Origin: Corynebacterium pelargi
Lineage (GTDB): Bacteria; Actinomycetota; Actinomycetes; Mycobacteriales; Mycobacteriaceae
Direction of reading: 5' to 3'
NCBI RefSeq assembly: GCF_014635485.1
Contig: NZ_BMCX01000002.1
Span: 82,292-146,291, forward strand
Length of the DNA: 64,000 nucleotides
The notes under the pieces are model-generated. The model searched no databases and had not been told where the DNA came from. It was given only the letters and a program-made list of their open reading frames with translations. Shown here piece after piece: positions 1 through 8,527 of the stretch; the first letter of the stretch is position 1; each line of letters begins with the position of its first letter. The translations under genes were made by a program, and so were the position numbers.

Positions 1-590
1 GTGATCGTTGCCTGGGGATCGTTGTAATTGGTCCAAGCGGCAAGCGGAGGAACTCGCTTGCATTCCAAAACGCACTTGGGGTCTTGCTTCTTTGGCCGGC
101 CATCTTGGCGCACATCATTCGCGCTATACACCGTTGGTACTGCTACCACCTTTTCCCCGGACTTCGCCCGGGAGGGGATGTAGGTGTTGAGCTTGATATG
201 AAGCTTGCCTTCATTGGTGGCCTTGTAGGTAAGCCAGGTGTACACGCCCCAGTCTGCGCCGGTTCCTGCTTCACGCAAGGTGACGCGGACGGTGTAGTAC
301 AGCCCTGGGGTAAACCCGGAGGCTTCTGCCTGGATCACGGCCTGGGTGGGTGCATTGGGCACCATCTGAACGGTGTGGGAACCTTGAGGATCCGTGAATT
401 TCACACTATCCACGCGGCCTTCGGCATGACCCGGATTCACGGGCACCTCAATGACCTTGGTGGGATCCCACCAGGGTCGGCCGTCGGTGGAGGAGGTGAG
501 TGGATCAAAAGGTGCCGCCACGGCCGCTTGTGCTCCGAGCGCCATGGTTGCTGCCATAGCTCCGGCGGCGATGAGAGATTTGGCCTTCAT
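1..590 (-). CDS. Secreted protein of unknown function (partial, runs off the window start)
   Basis: The reading frame stays open from an ATG at 588-590 to the window edge, about 196 codons, so the C-terminus is missing. The N-terminus is a clear Sec signal peptide (MKAKSLIAAGAMAATMALGA, then AQAAVAA with an AxA cleavage site). An AAGGAG ribosome site lies about 9 nt before the ATG. The mature part looks beta-rich and secreted, with two nearby cysteines (CVLEC) close to the window edge. I do not recognise the family. It is the third gene of an apparent operon with the two small envelope genes upstream of it, 19 nt after the 48-residue peptide gene. A role outside the cell or in the mycomembrane is inference from the signal peptide and neighbours. 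Confidence 0.75.
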   Translation of the reverse strand, partial: MKAKSLIAAGAMAATMALGAQAAVAAPFDPLTSSTDGRPWWDPTKVIEVPVNPGHAEGRVDSVKFTDPQGSHTVQMVPNAPTQAVIQAEASGFTPGLYYTVRVTLREAGTGADWGVYTWLTYKATNEGKLHIKLNTYIPSRAKSGEKVVAVPTVYSANDVRQDGRPKKQDPKCVLECKRVPPLAAWTNYNDPQATI

Positions 591-609
591 GTGAGAAACG
601 CTCCTTGTG

Positions 610-756
610 TTACACCACGCCGGTGGCGAAGCCGAGCATTGCCTGGATCGCATCGAGCAGGTGCGGTCCGATCTCCTGGAACCAGTGAGTTACCGGGATG
701 GGATCGTGTACGGGATCCAACGGCACATTTTCCATTGGGTATTCAGTTGCTCCCAT
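610..756 (-). CDS. 48-residue leader-less amphipathic peptide, possible mycomembrane/porin-like peptide
   Basis: This short gene starts at an ATG at 754-756 behind a strong AAGGAG (8 nt spacer) and ends in TAA. The product begins MGATEYPMENVPLDPVHDPI and ends in a hydrophobic helix with the sequence HLLDAIQAMLGFATGVV. It has no signal peptide. Corynebacterial channel peptides such as PorA and PorH are also 45-60 residues and lack signal peptides, so an outer-membrane peptide is a reasonable guess, but there is no sequence match I can vouch for. Its C-terminal helix resembles the C-terminus of the 116-residue protein encoded just upstream (shared D...A..LGF...V pattern). Both neighbours are secreted proteins in the same orientation. 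Confidence 0.6.
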   Translation of the reverse strand: MGATEYPMENVPLDPVHDPIPVTHWFQEIGPHLLDAIQAMLGFATGVV

Positions 757-795
757 GAGCGTGTCTCCTTGGTGCTAGTGAAGAAAACGAGTGAT

Positions 796-1146
796 TTATG
801 CGACCTTTGCCACAAAACCGAGGATCGCTGCAACAAGATCGACGATCTTTCCGAATACACTGGTGGCGTTGTCGGGAGTGATCTCCGAAGAGAAGGCGTT
901 TGCCTTGTCGGAGGAGCTGTACTCAGGCTTTTGCACCGGGGTGGTGGGCTGCTCTTCGGCAGGTGCCTCCTCGGTGGGCTCAGCCTCATCGGCTGGTGCC
1001 TCAGTAGCGGGAGCCTCGACCTCGGTGCTTACAGCGGTGTCGGGGGCTTCTACGGGAGCCACTTCGTCTGCGTTGGCAAGGCCTGCACCGGCAACGGAAA
1101 CAGCGATGGAAAGGAGTGCGGCGCTCGCAATCTTGCGGATCTTCAT
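796..1146 (-). CDS. Small secreted acidic Pro/Glu/Ala-rich protein with C-terminal hydrophobic helix
   Basis: The product is 116 residues. Residues 1-26 form a signal peptide (MKIRKIASAALLSIAVSVAG, cleavage near ANA-DE). Residues about 27-75 are a low-complexity acidic stretch rich in Pro, Glu, Ala and Thr, typical of a wall-spanning or disordered linker. The last 20 residues form a hydrophobic helix (FGKIVDLVAAILGFVAKVA). The ATG has an AAGGAG ribosome site 6 nt upstream, and a near-consensus promoter lies at 1224-1252. It is the first gene of a three-gene minus-strand operon. Family unknown; a cell-envelope location is inferred from the signal peptide and linker. The C-terminal helix is similar to that of the following 48-residue peptide. 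Confidence 0.75.
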   Translation of the reverse strand: MKIRKIASAALLSIAVSVAGAGLANADEVAPVEAPDTAVSTEVEAPATEAPADEAEPTEEAPAEEQPTTPVQKPEYSSSDKANAFSSEITPDNATSVFGKIVDLVAAILGFVAKVA

Positions 1147-1223
1147 GAATCTCTCCTTGAGATGAGTGGGATGAACTTACGTCTCCTGTGGAATGGAATT
1201 GGAATTCAGGATGACGTGAGCTG

Positions 1224-1252
1224 ATTATAAAATCGCCATTTTTTTAACGCAA
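1224..1252 (-). promoter_or_regulatory. Sigma-A type promoter for the small envelope operon
   Basis: Read on the minus strand there is a TTGCGT -35 element, a 17 bp spacer and a perfect TATAAT -10 element. It lies about 80 nt upstream of the ATG at 1146 in an AT-rich stretch. The good match suggests strong expression. Confidence 0.7.
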
Positions 1253-1259
1253 TAGGCCA

Positions 1260-1717
1260 GAGAGTAAAAAACTGGTCATTCGACAGGAATTGGCGCCACT
1301 TTTCTCCTAAGTGTGAGCATTTGTGCAGGTCAGCGCCTTAATTGAACTCCAGGTGAACTTTACACCGCGCGCTGTTTTGCTAAGTGAAGCTCCGTCTCGG
1401 CATCTTATTTTATGTCGAGGCGGAGCCACTTTTATGCAATAAGTTTGAGGCTATATTAAAAATATGCTCATTCTGCTACAAAAATATTTTGCGTGACATG
1501 TTCGCAAAGCTCAAACTTTTGAATGAGCTTGAGAAATACACGTTTTCAGTAGCTGAAAGAAAATACTGTGAGCGATGGCACTGCGCGGCGTTGTGTCGCA
1601 TAGCGCACGCGGGCAGGGCTGCTTGAATTTCAAAGCAAGCGAATAAAAGCGCCCAAAATAGCGGGGGTAGCTATCGGGGGTAGCGTGTAACGCTAGGTAA
1701 CACCGTTTCGATCGGGC
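1260..1717. other. AT-rich intergenic region without a convincing gene
   Basis: The region is clearly AT-richer than its surroundings and holds only a short open frame on the plus strand (1384-1626) with no ribosome site and no family features. At 1662-1671 and 1675-1684 the decamer CGGGGGTAGC occurs twice in direct orientation, followed by a small hairpin (TAGCGT/ACGCTA, 1681-1695). This could be part of the 3' end of the sigma-factor transcript. I see nothing else. Confidence 0.5.
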
Positions 1718-2287
1718 TTAGGCGCCAAAAGAGGCCTGCTGCTGGCCGCTGCCATGCGCCTCGATGAGCTCCTTGCGGGCTCGTGCAACGCGGCTGCGGA
1801 TGGTGCCGACGCGAACATCGGCGATCTTGGCCGCCTCTTCATAGGTATAGCCCAGCACCTGGGTCAGGATCAGCGCCTCGCGCTGCTGCTCGGGCAGGCT
1901 GTCGATGAGCATGCGCACATCGACCCACTCGGACCACTTAGATTCCATCGCGGTGCTGCGCTGAATGTCTTCCACCTCGGCAGTGGACTTGCGCGGGCGC
2001 GCCATATCGTGGCGGATATTGTCCACCCACACCCTTCGCGCCAAGGAAAGCAGCCAGGTTCTAGCAGAGGAGCGCGCCGCGAAACGCGGAAGCGCCTTCA
2101 TTACTCGCAGATAAGTTTCCTGGGTGAGGTCATCGGCAATGGCGGTGCCGCCGAGGTGGGCTAGCAGGCGCCATACGTCGCCTTGGGTGGCACGGATGAA
2201 CTCGCTGAGGGCAGCACGATCACCACGGCCGGCCTTCAAAGCCAGTGCCGTGACGGCGTCGTCATTATGTTGCTGCTGAGCATCCAT
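1718..2287 (-). CDS. sigC: ECF-type RNA polymerase sigma factor SigC
   Basis: The product is a two-domain ECF sigma factor. Region 2 carries the DDLTQETYLRVMKALPRF motif and R-x-W-L, and region 4 carries the helix-turn-helix YTYEEAAKIADVRVGTIRSR. Known C. glutamicum SigC (Cg0309) also lies next to katA and controls respiratory genes such as cytochrome bd; the synteny supports the name. The chosen ATG at 2285-2287 gives 189 residues. Longer in-frame starts exist at 2332 (ATG) and 2371 (TTG), and none has an obvious Shine-Dalgarno, so the true N-terminus is uncertain. No anti-sigma gene is next to it. It is divergent from katA, with about 200 bp between. Confidence 0.85.
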   Translation of the reverse strand: MDAQQQHNDDAVTALALKAGRGDRAALSEFIRATQGDVWRLLAHLGGTAIADDLTQETYLRVMKALPRFAARSSARTWLLSLARRVWVDNIRHDMARPRKSTAEVEDIQRSTAMESKWSEWVDVRMLIDSLPEQQREALILTQVLGYTYEEAAKIADVRVGTIRSRVARARKELIEAHGSGQQQASFGA

Positions 2288-2491
2288 GGTGTGTGTGAGT
2301 TTAGCAGTCAAACTTCCGATTGAGTTTTTCATGGGGGTAGCCGCTCTGGCGCGCCGCTCTTTGCTGGGCAAGCGCTGTGTTGCCTAGGAATTCCATGTGA
2401 ATCCCATCGCTTCGCTTGAAGCCGGAGGTGACAAGGTGTAAGTTATCAATTAACGCACATCAATAGGAAAACCCTTAGGAGGGCAATGCTG

Positions 2492-4042
2492 ATGTCCCAG
2501 AACGAACAATCCGCCGCCGATCAAATCCTCAACCAGGGCGAGCGCACCCAAGCAGCCAGCCACACCACCCGAGCTGGCGGCCAGCCCGTACCCAGCGAAA
2601 ACATCTCCATCACCGCTGGTGCCCAAGGCCCCAACGTGCTCAATGACTTGCACCTGATTGAAAAACTCGCGCACTTCAACCGCGAGCGCGTCCCGGAGCG
2701 CAACCCCCACGCCAAGGGCCACGGCGCTTTTGGTGAGCTGCACATCACCGAAGATGTATCCCAGTACACCAAGGCCAAGCTCTTCCAAAAGGGCACCGTA
2801 ACCCCCATGGCCGCACGCTTTTCCACCGTGGCTGGCGAGCAGGGCTCCCCAGATACCTGGCGTGATGTTCACGGCTTCGCGCTTCGTTTCTGGACCGAAG
2901 ACGGCAATTACGACATCGTGGGCAATAACACCCCCACCTTCTTCCTGCGCGACGGCATCAAGTTCCCCGACTTCATCCACTCCCAGAAGCGCCTCGGCGC
3001 CAACGGCCTGCGTGATGCAGATATGCAGTGGGATTTCTGGACCCGCACCCCAGAGTCCGCGCACCAGGTGACCTACTTGATGACGGACCGCGGCACCCCC
3101 AAGACCTCCCGCCACCAGGACGGCTTCGGCTCCCACACCTTCCAGTGGATCAATGAAGAAGGCACCCCGGTGTGGATCAAGTACCACTTCAAGTCTCGCC
3201 AGGGCTGGGACTGCTTCACCGATGCAGAGGCCGAGGAGATGGCCGGCAAGAACGCCGACTACCACCGCGAAGACCTCTTCAACGCCATCGAGCGCGGCGA
3301 TTACCCCATCTGGGACGTCAAGGTGCAGATCATGCCCCATGACGAGGCCGAGCACTACCGCTGGAACCCCTTCGACCTGACCAAGACCTGGTCGCAGAAG
3401 GATTATCCGCTTATCGACGTCGGGTACTTCGTTTTGAACCGCAACCCGAAGAACTTCTTCGCCCAAATTGAGCAGCTTGCCCTTGATCCGGCAAACCTGG
3501 TGCCAGGCGTTGGCCTTTCACCCGACCGCATGCTCATGGCCCGCGCTTTTGCCTACGCAGATGCGCAGCGCGCACGCATCGGCTCGAACTACCAGCAACT
3601 GCCCATTAACCGCCCCGTGAACCCGGTGAACACCTATAGCCACGAGGGGCACATGGCCTATGAGTTCAACCCCGCCGATGCTCCCACCTATAGCCCCAAC
3701 CGCTTTGAAAAGGGCGCAGGCTACCTGGATAACGGCGAGACCTCGAACTCTGGTGAAACCTTCGGCCAAGCCGGCGACCTCTACGTCAATCCGGATCCCC
3801 ATGGCACGGACCTGGTGCGCGCAGCCTATGTGCAGCACCCGGAAGATGACGACTTTATCCAGCCCGGCATCCTCTACCGCGAGGTGCTCGACGAGACGCA
3901 GCGCGAGCACCTGGTAGAAAACATCACCAATGCCATGCAGGGCGTTTCCGCTGAAACTGAGGAGCGCTGCTACTGGTACTGGAGCCAGGTGGATGAGAAC
4001 CTCGGCGCCGAAGTCAAGCGCGTGTTCGCTTCCAAGAAGTAA
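2492..4042 (+). CDS. katA: Monofunctional haem catalase KatA
   Basis: The enzyme converts hydrogen peroxide to water and oxygen in the cytoplasm. The 516-residue product is the length of a clade-3 small-subunit catalase. Visible signature sites are the distal histidine region (NPHAKGHGAFGELH), RFSTVAGEQGSPDT, the asparagine segment DIVGNNTPTFFLRD, and the proximal haem tyrosine motif RAFAYADAQRARIG. Two ATGs sit behind AGGAGG (2477-2482). The second, at 2492, has the better 9 nt spacing and is chosen; the first, at 2486, would be only 3 nt away. It is monocistronic, ending in a strong terminator at 4058-4087. sigC lies divergently upstream, as in C. glutamicum. Confidence 0.95.
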   Translation: MSQNEQSAADQILNQGERTQAASHTTRAGGQPVPSENISITAGAQGPNVLNDLHLIEKLAHFNRERVPERNPHAKGHGAFGELHITEDVSQYTKAKLFQKGTVTPMAARFSTVAGEQGSPDTWRDVHGFALRFWTEDGNYDIVGNNTPTFFLRDGIKFPDFIHSQKRLGANGLRDADMQWDFWTRTPESAHQVTYLMTDRGTPKTSRHQDGFGSHTFQWINEEGTPVWIKYHFKSRQGWDCFTDAEAEEMAGKNADYHREDLFNAIERGDYPIWDVKVQIMPHDEAEHYRWNPFDLTKTWSQKDYPLIDVGYFVLNRNPKNFFAQIEQLALDPANLVPGVGLSPDRMLMARAFAYADAQRARIGSNYQQLPINRPVNPVNTYSHEGHMAYEFNPADAPTYSPNRFEKGAGYLDNGETSNSGETFGQAGDLYVNPDPHGTDLVRAAYVQHPEDDDFIQPGILYREVLDETQREHLVENITNAMQGVSAETEERCYWYWSQVDENLGAEVKRVFASKK

Positions 4043-4057
4043 AAACTAGACACCTCC

Positions 4058-4087
4058 AAGCCCCGCAGGCCTGCGCCTGCGGGGCTT
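4058..4087 (+). terminator. Terminator of katA
   Basis: A perfect 13 bp stem (AAGCCCCGCAGGC / GCCTGCGGGGCTT) with a 4 nt loop begins 15 nt after the katA stop. The symmetric A/T ends mean it could work in both directions. Confidence 0.85.
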
Positions 4088-4100
4088 GTGTGCTCCCCGG

Positions 4101-4106
4101 TACCCT
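4101..4106 (+). promoter_or_regulatory. -10 box TACCCT for leaderless sir2 transcript
   Basis: TACCCT ends 7 nt before the GTG at 4114. No Shine-Dalgarno is present and the katA terminator ends only 14 nt upstream of this box. Confidence 0.4.
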
Positions 4107-4113
4107 CGTGCAT

Positions 4114-5055
4114 GTGCAGCCCACCTCGCCTTTCGATCCCGCCATCCAAATGGCGCACGATTCTGCGCTGCGCTCCATTGCGCGCGTGGTAGAAGAAACC
4201 GCTCAGCCCACACCACCTGAGCAGGCATTAGAGCAGGTGAGCGAGCAATTGCGCCGGGGTGGCACCATGGTCATTACTGGCGCCGGGGTGAGCACCGAAT
4301 CTGGCATCCCCGACTATCGAGGGCCGCGCGGCTCCTTGTCCCGGCATCGTCCCATGACCTATCAGGAGTTCCGCTACGACGCTTTAGCCCTGCAGCGCTA
4401 TTGGGCGCGCAGCTTTGTTGGCTGGCGTCACCTCGATCAAGCCAGGCCAAACCGCACCCACTTTGCCCTCGTGGAGCTTGAAAGAGCCGGCTGTGTTTCA
4501 GGCGTGGTCACCCAAAACGTCGATGGCCTGCACTCTCAAGCAGGCAGCAAGAATGTGATTGCCCTGCATGGGGATTTAGCGCGGGTGGTGTGCCTGAACT
4601 GCCATGCCACCGAAGATCGCCACCATCTCGATCAGCGCATCCACCAAGCCAACCCCTCCTATTTGGAGCAGATCGAATTAGACCCCGCCATGGTCAATCC
4701 CGATGGCGACGTCACCCTCAACGCCCATCAGGTGAGCAGCTTCAGGCTGGTGGGCTGCCAGGTGTGCGGCTCCAAGCTGCTCAAACCGGATGTGGTGTAC
4801 TTTGGCGAGCCCGTTCCTAAAAGCCGCCGCGAGCGTGCCTCCGCCTTGCTGGAACAGTCCACTTCCGTGCTGGTCGCCGGATCCTCACTGGCGGTGATGA
4901 GCGGCTATCGCTTCGTGCTCGATGCGCTCAAGCAGGGCAAAGAAGTCTCCATTATCAATGGCGGCCCGGGCAGGGCGGATGCCCGGGCACAGACCCTCTG
5001 GCGCACCCAAGTTGGCCCTGCATTTGATGATCTTTTAGATGCGCTGCATCTCTAG
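4114..5055 (+). CDS. Sir2-family NAD+-dependent protein deacylase (sirtuin)
   Basis: Sirtuins remove acyl groups from lysines using NAD+. The Rossmann motif [15 protein letters not shown], the TQNVDGLH motif, the catalytic HGD histidine, and two zinc CxxC pairs (CLNC and CQVC, with a long insert between them) followed by [10 protein letters not shown] are all present. The 313-residue product is longer than the roughly 240 residues of CobB, with about 50 extra N-terminal residues and an enlarged zinc loop. The start is uncertain: GTG 4114 is favoured because of a -10 box 7 nt upstream (leaderless); GTG 4090 and GTG 4108 are also in frame. It follows the katA terminator, so it should have its own promoter. 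Confidence 0.85.
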   Translation: MQPTSPFDPAIQMAHDSALRSIARVVEETAQPTPPEQALEQVSEQLRRGGTMVITGAGVSTESGIPDYRGPRGSLSRHRPMTYQEFRYDALALQRYWARSFVGWRHLDQARPNRTHFALVELERAGCVSGVVTQNVDGLHSQAGSKNVIALHGDLARVVCLNCHATEDRHHLDQRIHQANPSYLEQIELDPAMVNPDGDVTLNAHQVSSFRLVGCQVCGSKLLKPDVVYFGEPVPKSRRERASALLEQSTSVLVAGSSLAVMSGYRFVLDALKQGKEVSIINGGPGRADARAQTLWRTQVGPAFDDLLDALHL

Positions 5056-5134
5056 TGCTGCAGGGATGCTATTCGGGGAATCCTTTGCGCGCGGTTGGGT
5101 GGGCGCGGGGGTGCGTCGACAAGCGAAAAAGCAG

Positions 5135-5153
5135 CTAGGCAAGCCTTATTTTT
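5135..5153 (+). promoter_or_regulatory. DtxR-like iron box (upstream copy)
   Basis: CTAGGCAAGCCTTATTTTT matches about 14 of 19 positions of the DtxR consensus TWAGGTWAGSCTWACCTWA, including the central WAGSCTWA core. It sits 15 bp before a second box. Confidence 0.6.
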
Positions 5154-5167
5154 TGGTGTAGGTTTTC

Positions 5168-5186
5168 TAATCGTAGCCTAAGTTAA
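5168..5186 (+). promoter_or_regulatory. DtxR-like iron box (downstream copy)
   Basis: TAATCGTAGCCTAAGTTAA matches about 14 of 19 positions of the DtxR consensus and lies 25 bp before the start of the ferric-iron binding protein, where a repressor would block transcription. Confidence 0.65.
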
Positions 5187-5211
5187 TCTCGAAACATCTA
5201 GAAGGAGCGAA

Positions 5212-6234
5212 ATGCGCCGCCTCATTGCCGCCGGCCTAGCTGCCGCCCTCACGCTCACCGCCTGCTCAAGCGGGGAAGAAGGGTTCGATCAGAAGTCCGA
5301 TGACGTAGTCAATGTGTACTCCTCCCGCCACTACGACGTGGATAAAGAGGTGTACAAGATGTTCGAAGAGGAAACCGGCCTCAAGCTCAACGTGGTGGAA
5401 GGCAAAGGCGATGAACTCGTCGAGCGCATCACCCGTGAGAAGAACAAGCCTCAAGCAGACGTGCTGCTCACCGTCGGCGCCGAATCGCTCTACCCCCTCC
5501 ACGAGGCAGACGCCCTTGAAGATGCCATGAGCGACACCATCGAGTCGAATATCCCCGAGCAGTTCCGCGGCGACTACTGGATGGGTATCACCTCCCGTGC
5601 GCGCGTGATCGCCTATAACAAGGAGCACGTGGACCCGGAGAAGATCAAGACCTACGAGGACATCACCAAGCCAGAGTGGAAGGACCAAATCCTGGTTCGC
5701 CCCTCCAGCTCCTCCTACAACCAGGCGCTGCTGGCCTCCTTCATCGAGGTCGATGGTGAAGATTCCGCCAAGCAGTGGGCCCAAGGCGTAGTGGATAACT
5801 TCGCCCGCGAGCCCAAGGGCAACGACATCGACCAGGCCAAGGCAGTTGCCGCAGGCGAGGGCGATCTAGCCATCATGAACTCCTACTACTGGGCTCGCAT
5901 GGCCAAGTCCTCCGACCCCAACGAGGCCAAGGTGGCTGAGAAGGTCGGCCTGATCTTCCCCGAGAACACCCACCTCAACATCTCCTACGGCGCCATGCTC
6001 AAGGGCGCAAAGCACAAGGAAAACGCCATCAAGCTGCTGGAGTTCCTCTCCAGCGAGAAGATCCAGGAACTCTACGCCAAGGAAAATGGCGAGTTCCCCC
6101 TCAACCCCAAGGCACCACTGCCTGAGGTGCAGAAGTCTTGGGGCGAATTCACCAAGCAAAAGGTGGATTATGAAGAGCTCGGCAAGTACCGCGACGATGC
6201 CACCAAGATCTTCGACGAGGTCGGCTGGAAGTAA
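5212..6234 (+). CDS. Ferric iron ABC transporter, substrate-binding lipoprotein (FbpA/FutA type)
   Basis: A lipoprotein signal (LTLTAC|SS) anchors this 340-residue binding protein to the outer face of the membrane. The fold begins VNVYSSRHYDVDK and contains the iron-ligand double tyrosine NSYYWARM near residue 225, both typical of FbpA/FutA proteins that carry Fe3+ without a siderophore. The ATG follows AGAAGGAG with a 5 nt spacer. It is the first gene of a binding protein-permease-ATPase set, and two DtxR-like boxes lie just upstream, so repression by iron is expected. Alternative ligands (other oxyanions) are possible but the tyrosines and the iron boxes make iron the best call. Confidence 0.9.
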   Translation: MRRLIAAGLAAALTLTACSSGEEGFDQKSDDVVNVYSSRHYDVDKEVYKMFEEETGLKLNVVEGKGDELVERITREKNKPQADVLLTVGAESLYPLHEADALEDAMSDTIESNIPEQFRGDYWMGITSRARVIAYNKEHVDPEKIKTYEDITKPEWKDQILVRPSSSSYNQALLASFIEVDGEDSAKQWAQGVVDNFAREPKGNDIDQAKAVAAGEGDLAIMNSYYWARMAKSSDPNEAKVAEKVGLIFPENTHLNISYGAMLKGAKHKENAIKLLEFLSSEKIQELYAKENGEFPLNPKAPLPEVQKSWGEFTKQKVDYEELGKYRDDATKIFDEVGWK

Positions 6235-6279
6235 GCCCCCGCACAACAACCACCAACACCTTCGAAGAATCGCGCCATC

Positions 6280-7869
6280 TTGATCACTTCTCGTCGCGTC
6301 TGGACCACGATCACTGCGATCGTGGTCTTGCTCATGCTTACCCCACTGCTCGGCATCCTCGCCGGGCTTTTTGCCCCCGCAAGCGATGCCTGGCACCACA
6401 TCGTAGATCACCTGCTCGCAGGCTATATTTGGGGCACATTCAAGCTGGTTATCGCGGTGGTGTTCCTCAGCGTGATCGTGGCTTCTGCCCTTGCCTGGTG
6501 GGTCACCGCCTATGAATTCCCCGGCAGGAGCCTCCTTTCTTTGGGCCTGGTGTTACCCCTTGCCATCCCGCCCTATATCGGCGGCTACACCTATGTGGCC
6601 ATGACTGGCTACACCGGCTGGATCCAGGTGGGCCTACGCAACCTGGGCGTGGAGCTCGCACCAGGCAGCTTTGATCTGCTCACGCCTTTTGGCGCGGTGC
6701 TGATGTTCACGCTCTTTTTGTACCCCTATATCTTCTTAGTGCTCCGCGCCTTCTTATCCCGCGAGGTAGGCCACCTGCTAGAGGCCGCCCGCGTGTCTGG
6801 GGCAAGCCCGATGCGCGCCTACTTCACGGTGATCTTGCCGCTTACCCGCAACGCGGTGGTGGCCGGTGCCACCCTGGTGGCCTTCGAGGTGCTCTCGGAC
6901 TATGGCCTGGCCTCCTACTTTGGCCTGGAAGTCTTTACCACCGCCATCTTCAAAAGCTGGTTAGGTCTTGGAGATATGGCGGCGGCCTTGAAACTCGCAG
7001 CCATCTTGCTGCTGGTGGTCACCTTGCTTTCTGCAGGCGAAAAGGCACTGCGTGGGCCACGCTCGGCCTCGATAGGCGTGCGCGCAAGGCCCATGCAGCG
7101 CATGCAATTGCGCGGCCCCGCCCGGGTCCTGGTGCCGCTTGCAGCGTGGTCTGTTCTGGCCTTCGCCCTGCTCATCCCCGTGATCCAGATGATCTACTGG
7201 GCCATTGTGTCCATGCCCAATATTCGCTTCGATGGCCTCATGGCCACGCTCGGCACCTCCGTGGCCGTTGCCCTTGCCGGGGCGCTGGCCACCACCATTT
7301 GCGCTTTGATCGTGGCTCAAACCCAGCGCTTGTGGCCAAGTGCTGTGACCAAGACCTTCGCGCGTATCACGGTGATGGGCTACTCGGTGCCTTCCACCGT
7401 GATTGCCCTGGCCATTTTGTCGGTGGGGGTGTGGCTGGATACTCGCCTGGGCACCGCGCTGACCGCCACGCCCGCGATCATCGTGGTGGCCTACCTCATT
7501 CGCTACCTGGCGGTGAGTATGCAATCGGTGGAGTCCGGTTTTGAGCGCGTTGGTATCCGCGCCCACGAATCCGCACGCCTGCTCGGTGCCGGGCCGCTCA
7601 GGGCCACGGCCACGGTGGATGTGCCGATGATTCGCTCGGCGCTGATCGGCGCCTTCCTCTTGGCGTTTATCGACATGATGAAGGAACTTCCCATCGTGTT
7701 GATCCTGCGCCCCTTCAACTTCGCCACCTTATCCACCCGCGTCTTCGAGTACGCCAACGATGAGATGATTCCTGAGTCCTCGCTATCAAGCCTGCTCATT
7801 ATCGGTATTGCCATGATCCCCATTGCCTTGATCGTGGCACGCCAATCCCAGGAGAACCCACATGTCTAG
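6280..7869 (+). CDS. Ferric iron ABC transporter permease (FbpB type)
   Basis: The 529-residue protein is a fused double permease of about 12 membrane helices. Each half has an EAA coupling loop: EAARVSGASPMRAYFTVILP near residue 168 and ESARLLGAGPLRATATVDVP near residue 430. This two-in-one layout is typical of FbpB/ThiP-type permeases. The proposed start is a TTG at 6280, 45 nt after the binding-protein gene, and lacks a strong ribosome site, so translation may be modest. The 3' end overlaps the ATPase gene by 8 nt, which indicates translational coupling. Confidence 0.9.
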   Translation: MITSRRVWTTITAIVVLLMLTPLLGILAGLFAPASDAWHHIVDHLLAGYIWGTFKLVIAVVFLSVIVASALAWWVTAYEFPGRSLLSLGLVLPLAIPPYIGGYTYVAMTGYTGWIQVGLRNLGVELAPGSFDLLTPFGAVLMFTLFLYPYIFLVLRAFLSREVGHLLEAARVSGASPMRAYFTVILPLTRNAVVAGATLVAFEVLSDYGLASYFGLEVFTTAIFKSWLGLGDMAAALKLAAILLLVVTLLSAGEKALRGPRSASIGVRARPMQRMQLRGPARVLVPLAAWSVLAFALLIPVIQMIYWAIVSMPNIRFDGLMATLGTSVAVALAGALATTICALIVAQTQRLWPSAVTKTFARITVMGYSVPSTVIALAILSVGVWLDTRLGTALTATPAIIVVAYLIRYLAVSMQSVESGFERVGIRAHESARLLGAGPLRATATVDVPMIRSALIGAFLLAFIDMMKELPIVLILRPFNFATLSTRVFEYANDEMIPESSLSSLLIIGIAMIPIALIVARQSQENPHV

Positions 7870-8527
7870 CATCCAGCTTGTCGACGTCACGTTCCGCTAC
7901 CCGCACGCCTCCCAAGACCAATTAGCCAACTTCAACCTCGAAGTGGCCCCCGGGAGCTGCACCGCACTGCTGGGTCCGTCTGGATGCGCCAAAACCACGG
8001 TGCTCAGGCTCATCGCAGGCTTGGAACGCCCCGCCTCCGGGGAGGTGCGCATTGGTGATGCGTGCGTGGCTTCGTCGACAAGCTTCCAAGCCCCGGAAGC
8101 CCGTGGCATCGGCCTCGTGTTTCAAGACTATGCGCTTTTCCCGCACATGACGGTGCAGCGCAACGTGGAATATGGGCTGCGCGGCATGAGCCGTGAGCAG
8201 CGCAAACAGCGCGTGGCCGAAACGCTCGACATGGTGGGCTTAAGCGAACTCGCCTCGCGCTACCCCCACCAACTTTCCGGCGGCCAACAACAGCGCGTGG
8301 CCCTTGCCCGCGCCCTTGCCCCCAGGCCCAAAGTGCTGCTGCTTGACGAGCCCTTTTCCAACCTCGACGCCAACCTGCGCGAACAAGTACGCCAAGAAGT
8401 GCGCGAACTACTTCAACGCGCCGGCGTGACCAGCGTGCTGGTCACCCACGACAGCGCCGACGCCCAAGCCCTGGCCAGCGACATCGTCTACATGCAGCCG
8501 ATCACCGCCTCGCACACGACGAACTAA
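7862..8527 (+). CDS. Ferric iron ABC transporter ATP-binding protein (FbpC type, short)
   Basis: ABC ATPase with Walker A GPSGCAKT (residues 38-45), Q-loop FQDYALFPH, signature LSGGQQQR, Walker B VLLLDEPF and H-loop VTHDS. Walker A has Ala where Gly is usual (GCGKT), which is unusual but keeps the Lys and Thr. At 221 residues it lacks the C-terminal regulatory/TOBE domain that most FbpC proteins (about 340 residues) have. The gene overlaps the permease by 8 nt. Its last 120 nt overlap, in antisense, the end of the acyltransferase fusion gene on the other strand. Confidence 0.88.
   Translation: MSSIQLVDVTFRYPHASQDQLANFNLEVAPGSCTALLGPSGCAKTTVLRLIAGLERPASGEVRIGDACVASSTSFQAPEARGIGLVFQDYALFPHMTVQRNVEYGLRGMSREQRKQRVAETLDMVGLSELASRYPHQLSGGQQQRVALARALAPRPKVLLLDEPFSNLDANLREQVRQEVRELLQRAGVTSVLVTHDSADAQALASDIVYMQPITASHTTN

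Noticed and set aside
1384..1626. 80-codon frame in the AT-rich intergenic region
   Set aside because: No ribosome site, unusual cysteine-rich sequence without family features; likely chance.
2450..3466. 338-codon open frame antisense to katA
   Set aside because: Shadow of the high-GC catalase gene; no start signals, no protein family pattern, low-complexity Gly/Val/Leu composition.
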